Of a stretch of 64,000 nucleotides of DNA, positions 37,797 through 47,064 are shown piece after piece; the stretch's first letter is position 1, and each line of letters opens with the position of its first letter. Both the position numbers and the translations under genes were made by a program. Origin of the DNA: JAVVHH01 sp964657565 (GTDB lineage Bacteria > Pseudomonadota > Alphaproteobacteria > Acetobacterales > Acetobacteraceae); contig CAZZVQ010000007.1 of the NCBI GenBank assembly GCA_964657565.1, positions 1 to 64,000 of the forward strand. The letters run 5' to 3'. The notes beneath the pieces are model-generated. The model was not told the DNA's origin. It did not search any database and saw only the letters and a program-made list of their open reading frames with translations.

Positions 37797-38663
37797 ATGC
37801 TCACGATCGGAGGCTTTGGCTTCCTCCTCGCTTGTGTGTTCGGCAGCTACATCCTCTCCGGCGGCAGTCTCGAGCCGCTGATCGAAGCGATGCCGTTCGA
37901 GTTGCTGACCATCGGTGGTGCGGCCATCGGCACATTCTTCATGGCCAACAGCATGCACGACGTGAAACACACGTTGGGAGGCTTCAAAAAGATCCTGAAA
38001 GGCGCTTCATACAAGAAAGCTCAATACGTCGAGCTACTGAGCCTGCTCTATTTTTTCACCCGCCTGGCCAGCTCGAAGGGGGCGATGGCGCTCGAACCCC
38101 ATATCGAGCGGCCCGAGGAAAGCTCGGCCTTCCAAAATTTCCCCGGTATCCTCAAGAACCATCACGCGACGTCTATCATCTGCGACTACCTGCGCATGCT
38201 CGGCATGAATGCCGACGATCCGCATCAAATCGAAGACGTCATGGGCCGCGAGCTCAAGAAAAACCTGCACGAGGAGTTGCACGGTGCGCACGCCTTGCAG
38301 AGCACCGCGGACGCGCTCCCTGCGCTCGGAATTGTCGCCGCCGTGCTGGGCGTGATCAAAACGATGTCTCACATCAACGAGCCGCCCGCCGTGCTCGGCG
38401 CCATGATCGGTGGCGCGCTGGTCGGAACCTTCCTAGGCGTTCTGCTCGCCTACGGGATGGCTGGTCCGTTCGCGACCCGGCTGAAAGGCGTCGTCGAGGA
38501 GGAGAGCCAGTATTTCGAAGTGATCCGGGCCGTACTGATCACCCACCTGCACGGCAACGCACCCCAGGTCAGCATCGAGACGGGCCGCAAAATGGCGCCG
38601 ACACAGCACATGCCAACCTTCCAGGAGCTCGAGGCCGCAGCACAATCCGTGCAGGTGTCATGA
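37797..38663 (+). CDS. motA: Flagellar motor stator protein MotA
   Basis: 288 residues with four membrane helices. It opens LTIGGFGFLLACVFGSYILS and has LLTIGGAAIGTFFMANS. The conserved proline-containing third helix is ALPALGIVAAVLGVIKTM; the fourth is GGALVGTFLGVLLAYGM. A cytoplasmic loop between helices two and three carries charged residues for FliG contact. It follows motB, the reverse of the common motA-motB order. No other flagellar gene is in the window. Confidence 0.94.
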   Translation: MLTIGGFGFLLACVFGSYILSGGSLEPLIEAMPFELLTIGGAAIGTFFMANSMHDVKHTLGGFKKILKGASYKKAQYVELLSLLYFFTRLASSKGAMALEPHIERPEESSAFQNFPGILKNHHATSIICDYLRMLGMNADDPHQIEDVMGRELKKNLHEELHGAHALQSTADALPALGIVAAVLGVIKTMSHINEPPAVLGAMIGGALVGTFLGVLLAYGMAGPFATRLKGVVEEESQYFEVIRAVLITHLHGNAPQVSIETGRKMAPTQHMPTFQELEAAAQSVQVS

Positions 38664-38671
38664 TCCCGCCC

Positions 38672-39790
38672 TCAAAGCGTGACCCCGAGCAGTTCTGCAA
38701 TCCGGGGCGTCGCCTTCAATCCGGTTCCAGTCAACACCAGCACCGTGACATCCTGCGGTCCGATTGCGCCAGACGTGAGTAATTTGCGATAGGCTGCCGC
38801 CGCCTGCGCGCAGGTCGGCTCGACATAGGTCCCAAACTGGGCCAACTCCAGCACGGCCGCGCCGATCTCTGGTTCCGAGATGTGCACCCCGCCGCCGCCG
38901 CTCTCAAGCAGCGCGGCGACGACCTCACGCAGCCGGATCGGCTCGGCGATCGCGGTTCCCTCCGCGATGGTGGGGCGCACCGGCCCCGCCGCAATGCCCA
39001 AAGCGGCTGCCGCGATCGGCCCGCAATTCGCCGGCTGCGCGCCCCAAAGCTTCGGCAGCCGATCGATCTCCCCGGCCTTCAGCAACTCGGAAAACCCGAT
39101 CTGACAACCCAGCACGTTTGATCCCGCGCCACATGGGATCACCACATGGTCCGGAGCGCGGAACCCAAGATCCTCCCACAGCTCATACGCCAGCGTCTTG
39201 GTGCCGTGCAGGAAAAACGGGTGCCAGTTATGGCTGGCGTAGAACGCCTCGCCCGCATGCCGCATGGCAGCCACCGCGGTGTCCTGCCGCGTTCCCGGAA
39301 CGAGTTCGACCCGGGCGCCGTGCGCGCGCGTCTGCACCGTCTTTGCCGGGCTGGTACTGGCGGGCGCCATGATCGTCGCCGCCATCCCGCCCGCCGCAGC
39401 GTACGCCGCCACCGCCGCGCCGCCGTTACCCGAACTGTCCTCGAGCACCGACGCAATCCCTTGCGCCCGCAAGAGCGACAGCATGACCGACGCGCCCCGG
39501 TCCTTGAAGCTGCCGGTCGGCATGAACCACTCGCACTTCAGCAGCGCCGTCCCGCCATGCAGCATGCGTGCGATCAGCGGCGTGCAGCCCTCGCCCATGC
39601 TGATCGGCTGCTCCACCCCGAACGGCAGCGCCGCCCGATAGCGCCACAGGCTCCGCTCCGTTCGATCGATTTGCCCACGAGTCAGGCCGGGCAGCGGCGA
39701 CAGCATCAGCGGCGCGTGGTTCGTCCCGCACCAGCGCGGAGTCTCGATCGGGAAAGTTTCCCCGCTGCGCGGATCCAGATAGGCCACCAT
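38672..39790 (-). CDS. Threonine synthase-like PLP-dependent enzyme
   Basis: 372 residues from the ATG at 39790. The PLP lysine is in MPTGSFKDRGASVML, with phosphate binding by EDSSGNGGAAVAAYAAAGG. CEWFMPTGSFKD and VVIPCGAGSNVLGCQIGFSE agree with threonine synthase and its close relatives. Threonine synthase would release phosphate from O-phosphohomoserine. Related lyases of the same fold (for example, threonine dehydratase-like) cannot be excluded. It ends 9 bases from motA, convergent, and is divergent from the M20 hydrolase. Confidence 0.8.
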   Translation of the reverse strand: MVAYLDPRSGETFPIETPRWCGTNHAPLMLSPLPGLTRGQIDRTERSLWRYRAALPFGVEQPISMGEGCTPLIARMLHGGTALLKCEWFMPTGSFKDRGASVMLSLLRAQGIASVLEDSSGNGGAAVAAYAAAGGMAATIMAPASTSPAKTVQTRAHGARVELVPGTRQDTAVAAMRHAGEAFYASHNWHPFFLHGTKTLAYELWEDLGFRAPDHVVIPCGAGSNVLGCQIGFSELLKAGEIDRLPKLWGAQPANCGPIAAAALGIAAGPVRPTIAEGTAIAEPIRLREVVAALLESGGGGVHISEPEIGAAVLELAQFGTYVEPTCAQAAAAYRKLLTSGAIGPQDVTVLVLTGTGLKATPRIAELLGVTL

Positions 39791-39858
39791 GCCGGCAACC
39801 TTGCCCGGCCCCCGCGCCCGTGCAAGAGGTGTTGCCGCTCTCAGTTCAGGAACCGCGC

Positions 39859-40962
39859 ATGGACACGCACGAGTTCGTCGCAACGCTCGCCCGCGACCTC
39901 GTTCGCATCGACAGCCGCAGCGGAATCAGCAACTTACCGCTAGCCGACCGGCTCGAGGCCGAGCTCAGCGAATTCCAGCTCGAACGGCTCGACTACAAAG
40001 ACGCGAGCGGCATCAACAAGTGCGTCCTCGTCGCCGCGCGCGGCAGCGGCGGCCTCGCGTTCTGCGGCCATATGGACACGGTGCCCAACACCGGCTGGAC
40101 CACGGACCCCTGGTCCGGTCAGGTCGAGGACGACATCCTGCATGGCCTCGGCAGCACTGACATGAAGGGCCCGCTTGCCAGCCTGATCGCCGCGGCCACG
40201 GCGCTGCCCCCGACCATCCCGGTCGCTCTCTTCATCACGACCGACGAGGAGACCACCAAGCAGGGCGCACGTCTGCTGGCCCGCACCAGCGAACTCGCCC
40301 GCAGCTTCGCGCCGCGCGGCATCCTCATCGCCGAACCCACGGGCATGATCCCCGTCCGCGGCCACCGCAGCCATATCGAGTTCACCGCCGTCGCCACCGG
40401 CGTCCAGGCCCACAGCAGCACCGGCGCCGGCCGCAACGCGAACTGGGCGCTGATGCCCTTCATGGCCGACATGGCCGCGCTGTTCGACCGCCTCCACCGC
40501 GACCCGGCGCTACAGGATCCCAGCTACGACCCGCCGTTCGGCGACTTCAACCCGGTGATCGACAATCACGGCGCGCCCATCAACATGACGGTCCCCAAGG
40601 CCACCGTCCGCATCCGGTACCGCTACAGCGCCAGCATCGACCCCGAGCCGATCGTCGCCGCCGTTCAAGCTGCAGCCGAGCAGCACGGTCTCGACCTCAC
40701 CCTGCTCCGGGGCGGCCCGCCGCCGGAGTTGGCGGCCGATCACCCGCTGATCGCCCTGGCAACCGCCCAGACCGGGGCGCCCGCGACGACGGTCCCCTTC
40801 GGCACGGACGCCTCCGAGCTGCAGGCCCTCGCGCCCTGCCTGATCCTCGGCCCCGGCAACATCGCCGACGCGCACACCCCCACCGAGCGCGTCAGCCTCG
40901 CGTCGCTCTCCACCGCCGTGCCGGTCTTCATGCGCCTCGCCGAAGCGGTCGCGACCGGCTGA
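39859..40962 (+). CDS. M20 family metallohydrolase (acetylornithine deacetylase/ArgE-like)
   Basis: 367 residues. All di-zinc blocks are visible: LAFCGHMDTVPNTGW (His, Asp), GLGSTDMKGPLASL (Asp), FITTDEETTKQG (general base Glu) and LIAEPTGMIPVRGHRS. Late in the protein comes NIADAHTPTERVS (His). AGGA lies about eight bases before the ATG. ArgE hydrolyses N-acetylornithine, but succinyl-diaminopimelate and other N-acyl substrates are possible in this family. With argG at 3.9 kb the arginine route is plausible but not proven. Confidence 0.85.
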   Translation: MDTHEFVATLARDLVRIDSRSGISNLPLADRLEAELSEFQLERLDYKDASGINKCVLVAARGSGGLAFCGHMDTVPNTGWTTDPWSGQVEDDILHGLGSTDMKGPLASLIAAATALPPTIPVALFITTDEETTKQGARLLARTSELARSFAPRGILIAEPTGMIPVRGHRSHIEFTAVATGVQAHSSTGAGRNANWALMPFMADMAALFDRLHRDPALQDPSYDPPFGDFNPVIDNHGAPINMTVPKATVRIRYRYSASIDPEPIVAAVQAAAEQHGLDLTLLRGGPPPELAADHPLIALATAQTGAPATTVPFGTDASELQALAPCLILGPGNIADAHTPTERVSLASLSTAVPVFMRLAEAVATG

Positions 40963-40965
40963 CCC

Positions 40966-41940
40966 CTACAGCACCTCCTGGTTGACCACGTGCTCGCGGA
41001 TCGGCGCACCGTCCAACACGCTCAAGATGTTGCGTGCCGTGGCCAGCCCCATGGCGTCCATCGCCTCGACCGTCACGCCGGCAATATGCGGCGAACTGAT
41101 GACGCTCGGCTCTTGCAGCAGCAGATTGCCCGCTCCCTGCGGCTCCTGCGCCAGGACGTCGAGCCCGGCCCCGCTCAGATGCCCGGACTGCAGCGCCGCC
41201 AGCAGCGCCGCCTCATCGACGATGCCGCCGCGCGCCGTGTTCACGAGCACCGCGCCCGGCTTCATCCGCCCGATCCGCGCGGCATCGAACATCCCGAGCG
41301 TCTGCGGCGTCCGCGGGCAGTGGATCGTCACGTAATCCGCCCGCGGCAGCGCCGCGTCGAGGTCGCCGACGGCCTCGAAGCCGACCATCTCGATCGTCGC
41401 CGGCGCCACGTTCGGGTCGAATACCATGACCTGCATGCCCATCGCGGCGCATCGCGGCGCGGTCCGGCTGCCGATCCGCCCGAACCCGATCACCAGCACC
41501 GTCGACCCGGCCAGTTCGCGCGGCAGCGGGCTGGTCCGATCGTGCCACAGCCCGTCGCGCGTTCGCGCATGCAGCTCCAGCGCCCGCTTGGCGACGGCCA
41601 TCATCATGAACAGCGCATGCTCGGCGACGCTGGTCGAATTGGCGGTGCCGGCGATCATCAGCGGAATGCCGCGCTCGGTCAGCGGCGGAATCTCGACCGC
41701 ATCGAACCCCACCCCGATCCGCGCCACGACTTCGAGCGCCGGGCTGGCATCCGCCTCCGCCCGCCCGAACCGGGTTGCGGACAGCGCGACGCCGCTCGCT
41801 TCGGGCAACAGCTCCCGGAATGCGGCCGTCTGGATCGAGGCCGGATAGACGACCGTCGTGATGTCCGGCCGCGCCCGCAGCGCGGACAGGCCCGCCCCAC
41901 TCATGAAATGTGGCACCAGCACGGTCTTGGTGTTCTTCAT
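40966..41940 (-). CDS. D-isomer-specific 2-hydroxyacid dehydrogenase
   Basis: 324 residues. The NAD-binding motif VLVIGFGRIGSRTAPRCAAM, the substrate-binding ARIGVGFDAVEIPPL and the catalytic block GAVLVNTARGGIVDEAALL are present. The histidine region reads SSPHIAGVTVEAMDAMG. Members act on glycerate, phosphoglycerate, lactate and similar acids; the missing C-terminal ACT domain argues against classical SerA. It is convergent with the M20 gene (4 bases apart) and divergent from ggt. Confidence 0.88.
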   Translation of the reverse strand: MKNTKTVLVPHFMSGAGLSALRARPDITTVVYPASIQTAAFRELLPEASGVALSATRFGRAEADASPALEVVARIGVGFDAVEIPPLTERGIPLMIAGTANSTSVAEHALFMMMAVAKRALELHARTRDGLWHDRTSPLPRELAGSTVLVIGFGRIGSRTAPRCAAMGMQVMVFDPNVAPATIEMVGFEAVGDLDAALPRADYVTIHCPRTPQTLGMFDAARIGRMKPGAVLVNTARGGIVDEAALLAALQSGHLSGAGLDVLAQEPQGAGNLLLQEPSVISSPHIAGVTVEAMDAMGLATARNILSVLDGAPIREHVVNQEVL

Positions 41941-42000
41941 GACGTCGCAAGCCTCCCCCGACAGCCAGAATTTCCAGCATATTGACCAGCATCGTCCGGA

Positions 42001-43761
42001 GTGACCACCACGCCAATGCGCCTTGCGACACTTCTCCTGTGCGTCCTGCTCATCAGGCCGGCGCTCGCCTACGACCCGGCGCCCGTCGCGGCCCGGCACG
42101 GCATGGTGGTCTCGGCCCAGGCGCTCGCCTCGGCCGCCGGCGTGGCGATGCTGGAGCAGGGTGGCAACGCGGTCGATGCGGCGGTCGCCGTCGGTTACGC
42201 GCTCGCCGTGGTGTATCCGGCAGCCGGCAATCTCGGCGGCGGTGGGTTCATGACGCTGCACCTGGCAGATGGCCGGGCGACGTTCCTCGATTTCCGCGAG
42301 AAGGCGCCGCTCGCGGCCACGCCAGGCATGTTCCTCGATGAAGCGGGCAGCATCGCCAAAGGCCGCTCGACCGACACATGGCTGGCCGTGGGCGTCCCGG
42401 GATCACCGGCCGGGCTCGAGGCGGCGCGGGCGCGCTACGGAAGGCTGCCCCGTGCCGCCGTGCTCGCGCCGGCCATCCGCCTGGCCCACGACGGCTTCAT
42501 CCTCACCGCCGGCGACGTGGCCCTGCTCAAGCTGGGCACCGCCGCCTTCAGCCGCGATCCCGCCGCCGCCGCGATCTTCCTGCCGGGCGGTCATCCGCTC
42601 GAGCCCGGCAACCGGCTGATCCAATCCGATCTGGCCCGCACGCTCGAGGCGCTTTCGGCCGGGGGGCCGGACGCTTTCTACCGCGGACCGATCGGCGACG
42701 CGATCGTCGCGGCTAGCCAGGCCGGTGGCGGCATCCTGCAGAAAGCCGATTTCGAGGCCTTCAAGGTTCGCGAGATGGCGCCCGTGAGCTGCACCTATCG
42801 CGGCTTCCTGGTGCAATCCTCGCCGCCGCCGAGTTCGGGCGGGGTGGTCCTGTGCGAGATCCTCAACATCCTCGAAGGGTATGACGTTCGGTCCGCCGGG
42901 TTCCATAGCGCCGCCGAGGTGCACCTGCTGGTCGAGTCGATGCGGCACGCGTTCTACGACCGCAACTCGCAGCTCGGCGATCCCGATTTCGTGCAGAATC
43001 CGGTCGCGCGATTGCTCGACAAGACCTATGCCGCCGCGATCCGCGCCAAGATCGAGCCGAGCCAGGCGACCCCGTCGAGTGCGTTCGCCAGCGCGATGCC
43101 GCCGCATGAGGGGATGAACACGACCCAGTTCTCCGTCATGGACCAGGACGGGAATGCGGTCTCGGTGACGTATACGCTGAACGACTGGTTTGGCATCCAC
43201 CGGGTCGCGCCCGGGACCGGCGTGCTGCTGAACAACGAGATGGATGATTTCACCAGCAAGCCAGGGTCGCCCAACATGTTCGGCCTGGTGCAGGGCGCGG
43301 CGAACGCGATTGCCCCTGGCAAGACCCCGCTCAGCTCCATGAGCCCGACCATCGTCAGCCTGGACGGCCAGCCGGTTCTGGTGATTGGCAGCCCTGGCGG
43401 TCCGCGCATCATCACGATCACGCTCGAGGCCATCGTCAACATCATCGACCATGGGATGACGGTGCAGGAGGCCATCGACGCGCCGCGGATCCACCATCAG
43501 ATGCTGCCCGACACGGTCTACATCGAACGATTCGCGCTTTCCGCCGACACCCGGGCGTTGCTGGAGCAGCGCGGCTATGGCTTCACGGAGAGTGCGCCGT
43601 GGGGCGTCGCCGAAGGGATCGCGGCTGGCGCGCCGCGGCTGACGCCGACCGGTTTCGGGTCGGCCCAGTCGCTCAATGTCGGTCTACCGGCGTTGCCCGG
43701 GGCCAAGCTGTTCGGTGCGCATGATCCGCGCGGCCCGGCCGGAGCGGCCGTCGGCAACTGA
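42001..43761 (+). CDS. ggt: Gamma-glutamyltranspeptidase
   Basis: 586 residues. A signal peptide (RLATLLLCVLLIRPALA) directs it to the periplasm. The N-terminal part has GGNAVDAAVAVGYALAVV and GNLGGGGFMTLH. The self-cleavage site is GMNTTQFSVMDQDGNAVS, with the second Thr of NTT the expected nucleophile. SPTIVSLDGQPVLVIGSPGG follows. It degrades glutathione and gamma-glutamyl compounds. The GTG at 42001 or an ATG at 42016 may start it; either leaves the signal peptide intact. The 60-base gap to the divergent dehydrogenase holds both promoters. Confidence 0.94.
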   Translation: MTTTPMRLATLLLCVLLIRPALAYDPAPVAARHGMVVSAQALASAAGVAMLEQGGNAVDAAVAVGYALAVVYPAAGNLGGGGFMTLHLADGRATFLDFREKAPLAATPGMFLDEAGSIAKGRSTDTWLAVGVPGSPAGLEAARARYGRLPRAAVLAPAIRLAHDGFILTAGDVALLKLGTAAFSRDPAAAAIFLPGGHPLEPGNRLIQSDLARTLEALSAGGPDAFYRGPIGDAIVAASQAGGGILQKADFEAFKVREMAPVSCTYRGFLVQSSPPPSSGGVVLCEILNILEGYDVRSAGFHSAAEVHLLVESMRHAFYDRNSQLGDPDFVQNPVARLLDKTYAAAIRAKIEPSQATPSSAFASAMPPHEGMNTTQFSVMDQDGNAVSVTYTLNDWFGIHRVAPGTGVLLNNEMDDFTSKPGSPNMFGLVQGAANAIAPGKTPLSSMSPTIVSLDGQPVLVIGSPGGPRIITITLEAIVNIIDHGMTVQEAIDAPRIHHQMLPDTVYIERFALSADTRALLEQRGYGFTESAPWGVAEGIAAGAPRLTPTGFGSAQSLNVGLPALPGAKLFGAHDPRGPAGAAVGN

Positions 43762-43772
43762 GGCCGAGACGC

Positions 43773-44525
43773 TCAGCCGCGGCCGACGAACGGCATCTTC
43801 GTCGCCATCACGGTCACGAACTGCACGTTCGCGTCGAGCGGTAGCCCGGCCATGACGACGACCATATCGGCCACATGCTTCGAATCCATGCGCGGCTCGA
43901 CCAGCATGCTGCCATTCGGCTGCGGCACGCCCTTGGTCATCCGCTCGGTCATCGGGGTCGCGGCATTGCCGATGTCGATCTGGCCGCAGGCGATGTCGAA
44001 CGGGCGGCCGTCCAGCGCCAAGGACTTGGTCATGCCGGTAATGGCATGTTTGGTGCTCGTGTAGGGCAGGGAGCCCGGGCGAGGGGTGTGCGCCGAGATC
44101 GACCCGTTGTTGATGATCCGTCCGCCCTGCGGCGATTGATGCCGCATCATGTGGAACGCCGCGCGGGCGCAGAGGAAGGACCCGGTCAGGTTGACCCCGA
44201 CCACGTCCATCCATTGCTGGACCGACAACTCGTCGATCGGCAGCGCCGGCGTTCCCATACCGGCATTGTTGAACAGCAGATCGAGGCGACCCCATTGTGC
44301 CTTGACCTGGGCAAACGCGGCATCGACGGCCTCCGGCTGCGAGACGTCGGTGGGGACGACGAGGAATTGCTCCTTGTTGCCGAGGGACGCCGTTTCCTCG
44401 AGCGCGTCCTGACGGCGTCCGACCAGGGCGACGCTCCAACCGGCTTCGGCCAGTGCCAACGCCGCCGCGCGACCGACGCCACTGCCGGCGCCCGTGACAA
44501 GCGCCGTCTTGCTCGGTTGAGCCAT
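43773..44525 (-). CDS. Short-chain dehydrogenase/reductase
   Basis: 250 residues. The cofactor motif is ALVTGAGSGVGRAAALALAE, followed by NNAGMGTP. The catalytic Ser lies in IINNGSISAHTPRPGSLPYT and the Tyr/Lys pair in YTSTKHAITG. The substrate is unknown. It stands alone, 11 bases from the convergent ggt end and upstream-spaced by 63 bases from phaZ on the same strand. It is a classical SDR of normal length. Confidence 0.9.
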   Translation of the reverse strand: MAQPSKTALVTGAGSGVGRAAALALAEAGWSVALVGRRQDALEETASLGNKEQFLVVPTDVSQPEAVDAAFAQVKAQWGRLDLLFNNAGMGTPALPIDELSVQQWMDVVGVNLTGSFLCARAAFHMMRHQSPQGGRIINNGSISAHTPRPGSLPYTSTKHAITGMTKSLALDGRPFDIACGQIDIGNAATPMTERMTKGVPQPNGSMLVEPRMDSKHVADMVVVMAGLPLDANVQFVTVMATKMPFVGRG

Positions 44526-44587
44526 TCAAATTCCTCCCCGTCGTGACCACGCGCTTGTGCGCTGCCGATGCATAGAACCATCGGCGC

Positions 44588-45856
44588 TCACGGGTAAGTG
44601 GCGGCAGCCTCCTTCAACGCAGCCATGCCGGAACTGGTCTTGCGATCGTTGGCGTCGATGAACGCCTTGATCCGCGGCAGGATGTCCGACCGCCATTTCC
44701 GCCCGTTGAATATACCGTAATGGCCGACGCCCTGTTGCAGGTACTGGCCCCGGCGGCTCGAGGGGACGGACGAGCAGATGGTATGTGCCGCGATGGTCTG
44801 ACCCGGCGCGGAAATGTCGTCGAGCTCACCCTCGACGGTGAGCAGCGCCGTCCGTTCGATCGCACCCGGCACCACGGTCTCTCCGCGCACCTTCAAGGTT
44901 CCCGTCGCGAGCTCATGCTTCTGGAAGAACGACTCGACGGTTTGCAGGTAGTAGTTCGCCGGAACGTCCATGACCGCCAGGTACTCGTCGTAGAAGCGGC
45001 GATGCGCGGAGGCGCTGTCTTCGTCACCCTTGATCAGGTGGTTGAACATGCGGCGGTGGGCTTCGACATGGCGGTCCGGGTTCATCGAGATGAACGCGGC
45101 GAGCTGCAGGAAGCCGGGATAGACGCGGCGGAATGCGCCCGGGTGCCACGGCGGCACGGTGGCGATGACATGGCTCTCGAACCACTCGATCGAGTGTTGC
45201 GCGGCCAGTTTCGTCACCACGGTCGGTGCCGCGCGGGTGTCGACGGGGCCGCCCATGAGGGTCATGGTCCGCGGCTGCGCCGGGTCCTCCCGGGCCGCCA
45301 GGAGCGAGACGGCCGCGATGACCGCAGGGGCGGGCTGGCAGACGGCAACCACGTGGATTTCCGCGCCGAGATGCTGGATCACCTCGACGATCGTCTCGAT
45401 GTAGCTCGACAAGTCGAACTCGCCATGCAGCAGCGGCACGATCCGCGCGTCGCGCCAATCGGTGACGTAAACGTCCAACCCGATGTCGATCATGTCCTGC
45501 ACGGTGCCACGCAGAAGCGTTGCGTGATGCCCGCTCATCGGCGCGACCAGCAGGACTTTCGGGGCGTTGGTCACAGTGGGCGCGACGAAGCGTAATAGCC
45601 GCAAGAACGGCTTCTCGAGCACGAGCTGTTCGGGCACGCTCTCCGTCGCGTTCCGGCTGACCTTGATGTTCCAATCGGGCTTGCCGCGCTGCCGCAGGAC
45701 GTCGTTGGTGACCTCCGCCCAAGCCGAGATGGCCCGGGTCGGCCAGGCGAGATGTTCAGGCGTGCCCTGAACATGCATCATGGAACTCGCGCTCTTGGCC
45801 CAGATACGGGCGGGAGTCAGCGCGGCGCTGATCGCATCATGCCAGGCATAGATCAT
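44588..45856 (-). CDS. phaZ: Intracellular polyhydroxyalkanoate depolymerase
   Basis: 422 residues from the ATG at 45856 (MIYAWHDAISAALTPAR); an in-frame start at 45883 is less family-like. PhaZ-type blocks are VLLVAPMSGHHATLLRGTV, VYVTDWRDARIVPL, then the nucleophile elbow VVAVCQPAPAVIAAV where Cys replaces Ser as in this intracellular family. The acid lies in TVEGELDDISAPGQT and the histidine in GVGHYGIFNGRKW. It mobilises stored PHB granules in the cytosol. No phasin or synthase genes are adjacent. Confidence 0.93.
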   Translation of the reverse strand: MIYAWHDAISAALTPARIWAKSASSMMHVQGTPEHLAWPTRAISAWAEVTNDVLRQRGKPDWNIKVSRNATESVPEQLVLEKPFLRLLRFVAPTVTNAPKVLLVAPMSGHHATLLRGTVQDMIDIGLDVYVTDWRDARIVPLLHGEFDLSSYIETIVEVIQHLGAEIHVVAVCQPAPAVIAAVSLLAAREDPAQPRTMTLMGGPVDTRAAPTVVTKLAAQHSIEWFESHVIATVPPWHPGAFRRVYPGFLQLAAFISMNPDRHVEAHRRMFNHLIKGDEDSASAHRRFYDEYLAVMDVPANYYLQTVESFFQKHELATGTLKVRGETVVPGAIERTALLTVEGELDDISAPGQTIAAHTICSSVPSSRRGQYLQQGVGHYGIFNGRKWRSDILPRIKAFIDANDRKTSSGMAALKEAAATYP

Positions 45857-45879
45857 AGGCAAAGCTACCACTGGACCTC

Positions 45880-46302
45880 TCAAGATTTGGTTAAAGTCAG
45901 CAGCGGTAACTCCGCCGGGGTCTTCGTCGCCCGGACGCGCCGCTCGGGCACCGAAGCGCGTCGCCGTAGTAATTCGTCCAACATACGATCGACCGTCTGC
46001 CAGATCGGCTCATCGCCGACTCGTTCCTGCATGATCAGCCGATGCGCCGCCAACGTGACGTTGAGCGTGCCGCGGGTCGTCTCCGGTCGCGGCGATCGCA
46101 TCTGGACCAGCGCCTTTTCAACCTCTTCGACCGGGGTGCCGAGCGCCTCGGCGATCGCCGCGGGTTCGGCGCCAGCCCGGCGCAGCTTGCGCGCTTTGGC
46201 CTGTGCCCGCGCATCGAGCGCGATAGACGGCCGCAGCGCCTGCGTCCGGCGAGACATCTCGCCAGACCCGGCCCCAGGCGCCTTACCACGAAAACCCGAC
46301 AT
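45880..46302 (-). CDS. Hypothetical protein with possible HTH
   Basis: 140 residues from the ATG at 46302. The start is basic and Gly/Pro-rich (SGFRGKAPGAGSGEMSRR). A segment KARKLRRAGAEPAAIAEALG then TPVEEVEKAL looks like a helix-turn-helix of the sigma-region-4/homeodomain-like kind. The remainder is charged and helical. It is 23 bases upstream of phaZ on the same strand and may be its co-transcribed regulator, which is only positional inference. I do not recognise the family. Confidence 0.6.
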   Translation of the reverse strand: MSGFRGKAPGAGSGEMSRRTQALRPSIALDARAQAKARKLRRAGAEPAAIAEALGTPVEEVEKALVQMRSPRPETTRGTLNVTLAAHRLIMQERVGDEPIWQTVDRMLDELLRRRASVPERRVRATKTPAELPLLTLTKS

Positions 46303-46663
46303 CTCGCATCCTCGCTGCCTGGTTTGCCACCGGCGGCTCTCCAACGCGTCTCATATATAAGCAGGATTGACGGTCGGGAGGAACAGAGCAGACGGTCCCG
46401 CCATCACGAAAGCACCAGCGTCTCACGCTTCGGCGATGTTCGATCTCAATAAGACGGAGCGAACCAACAATTTAGCAGCGCTGTGCGGCTGCGCCACATA
46501 ATCGCCCGGATTGGGCGCTTTGCCTCTGTGGCAGGGCTTGCCCACGCATTGAGCTTATGGATAACAGTGGCCAGAGGCTGATTCCGACCGCGGATTCTCG
46601 GGTTGCCTGCAGGAAGCGACTGGCCGGAACGGTGCAGAAACAACAACGCGGAGAGGACCTCAT
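46303..46663. other. Intergenic region upstream of HU
   Basis: About 360 bases without a convincing gene. It is clearly more AT-rich than its surroundings. It contains the candidate HU promoter described separately, and the strong ribosome site GGAGAGG just before the HU start. No tRNA-like fold is evident by eye. Confidence 0.7.
46538..46565 (+). promoter_or_regulatory. Candidate HU promoter
   Basis: TTGCCC (46538-46543) and GATAAC (46560-46565) are spaced 16 bases apart, each matching the sigma-70 consensus at four of six positions. The site is 98 bases upstream of the HU ATG. Support is moderate and based on sequence only. Confidence 0.3.
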
Positions 46664-46987
46664 ATGAATGTCACCGAACTGGCCGAACAGATTGCGACCG
46701 GCCACGATCTTGATAAGAAGCAAGCACGGACTTTGGTCGAGAGCGTGTTCAAGGCAGTCGTCCAAGCCGCCCAGCATGGCGACGAGGTGAGCATCCCCGG
46801 CTTTGGCAAGTTCAAGGTCGCGTCGCGTGAAGCGCGGCAGGGCCGCAACCCGGCGACCGGCGAGACCATCCAGATCGCCGCGTCGAAGAAGCTGAACTTC
46901 ATGCCCGCCAAGCAGGTCAAGGATGCGATGAACCCGCCGCCGCCCGTGGCCGCGAAAGCGGCCCCGAAGGCGCGCGCCAAGAAGTGA
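46664..46987 (+). CDS. hup: DNA-binding protein HU
   Basis: 107 residues, longer than the usual about 90 because of a basic Pro/Ala/Lys tail (PPPPVAAKAAPKARAKK). The core is canonical: LAEQIATGHDLDKKQARTLV, DEVSIPGFGKFKVASREAR, and the DNA-intercalating arm RQGRNPATGETIQIAASKK. GGAGAGG precedes the ATG. The extended tail resembles the C-terminal extensions of other alphaproteobacterial HU proteins and may add DNA affinity. A strong hairpin follows the stop. Confidence 0.95.
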   Translation: MNVTELAEQIATGHDLDKKQARTLVESVFKAVVQAAQHGDEVSIPGFGKFKVASREARQGRNPATGETIQIAASKKLNFMPAKQVKDAMNPPPPVAAKAAPKARAKK

Positions 46988-46993
46988 GACACC

Positions 46994-47026
46994 CCTCTGC
47001 CGGCGGGCATGGTTCGCCGGCAGAGG
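46994..47026 (+). terminator. Strong hairpin terminator after HU
   Basis: A perfect 12-base-pair stem (CCTCTGCCGGCG with CGCCGGCAGAGG) around a 9-base loop begins 7 bases after the HU stop. No T tract follows, as is common in GC-rich genomes. It most likely ends HU transcription before the deacetylase cluster. Confidence 0.65.
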
Positions 47027-47064
47027 CGGTGATCCGCTGAGCGTCAGAACATCGCTCGGGAACC

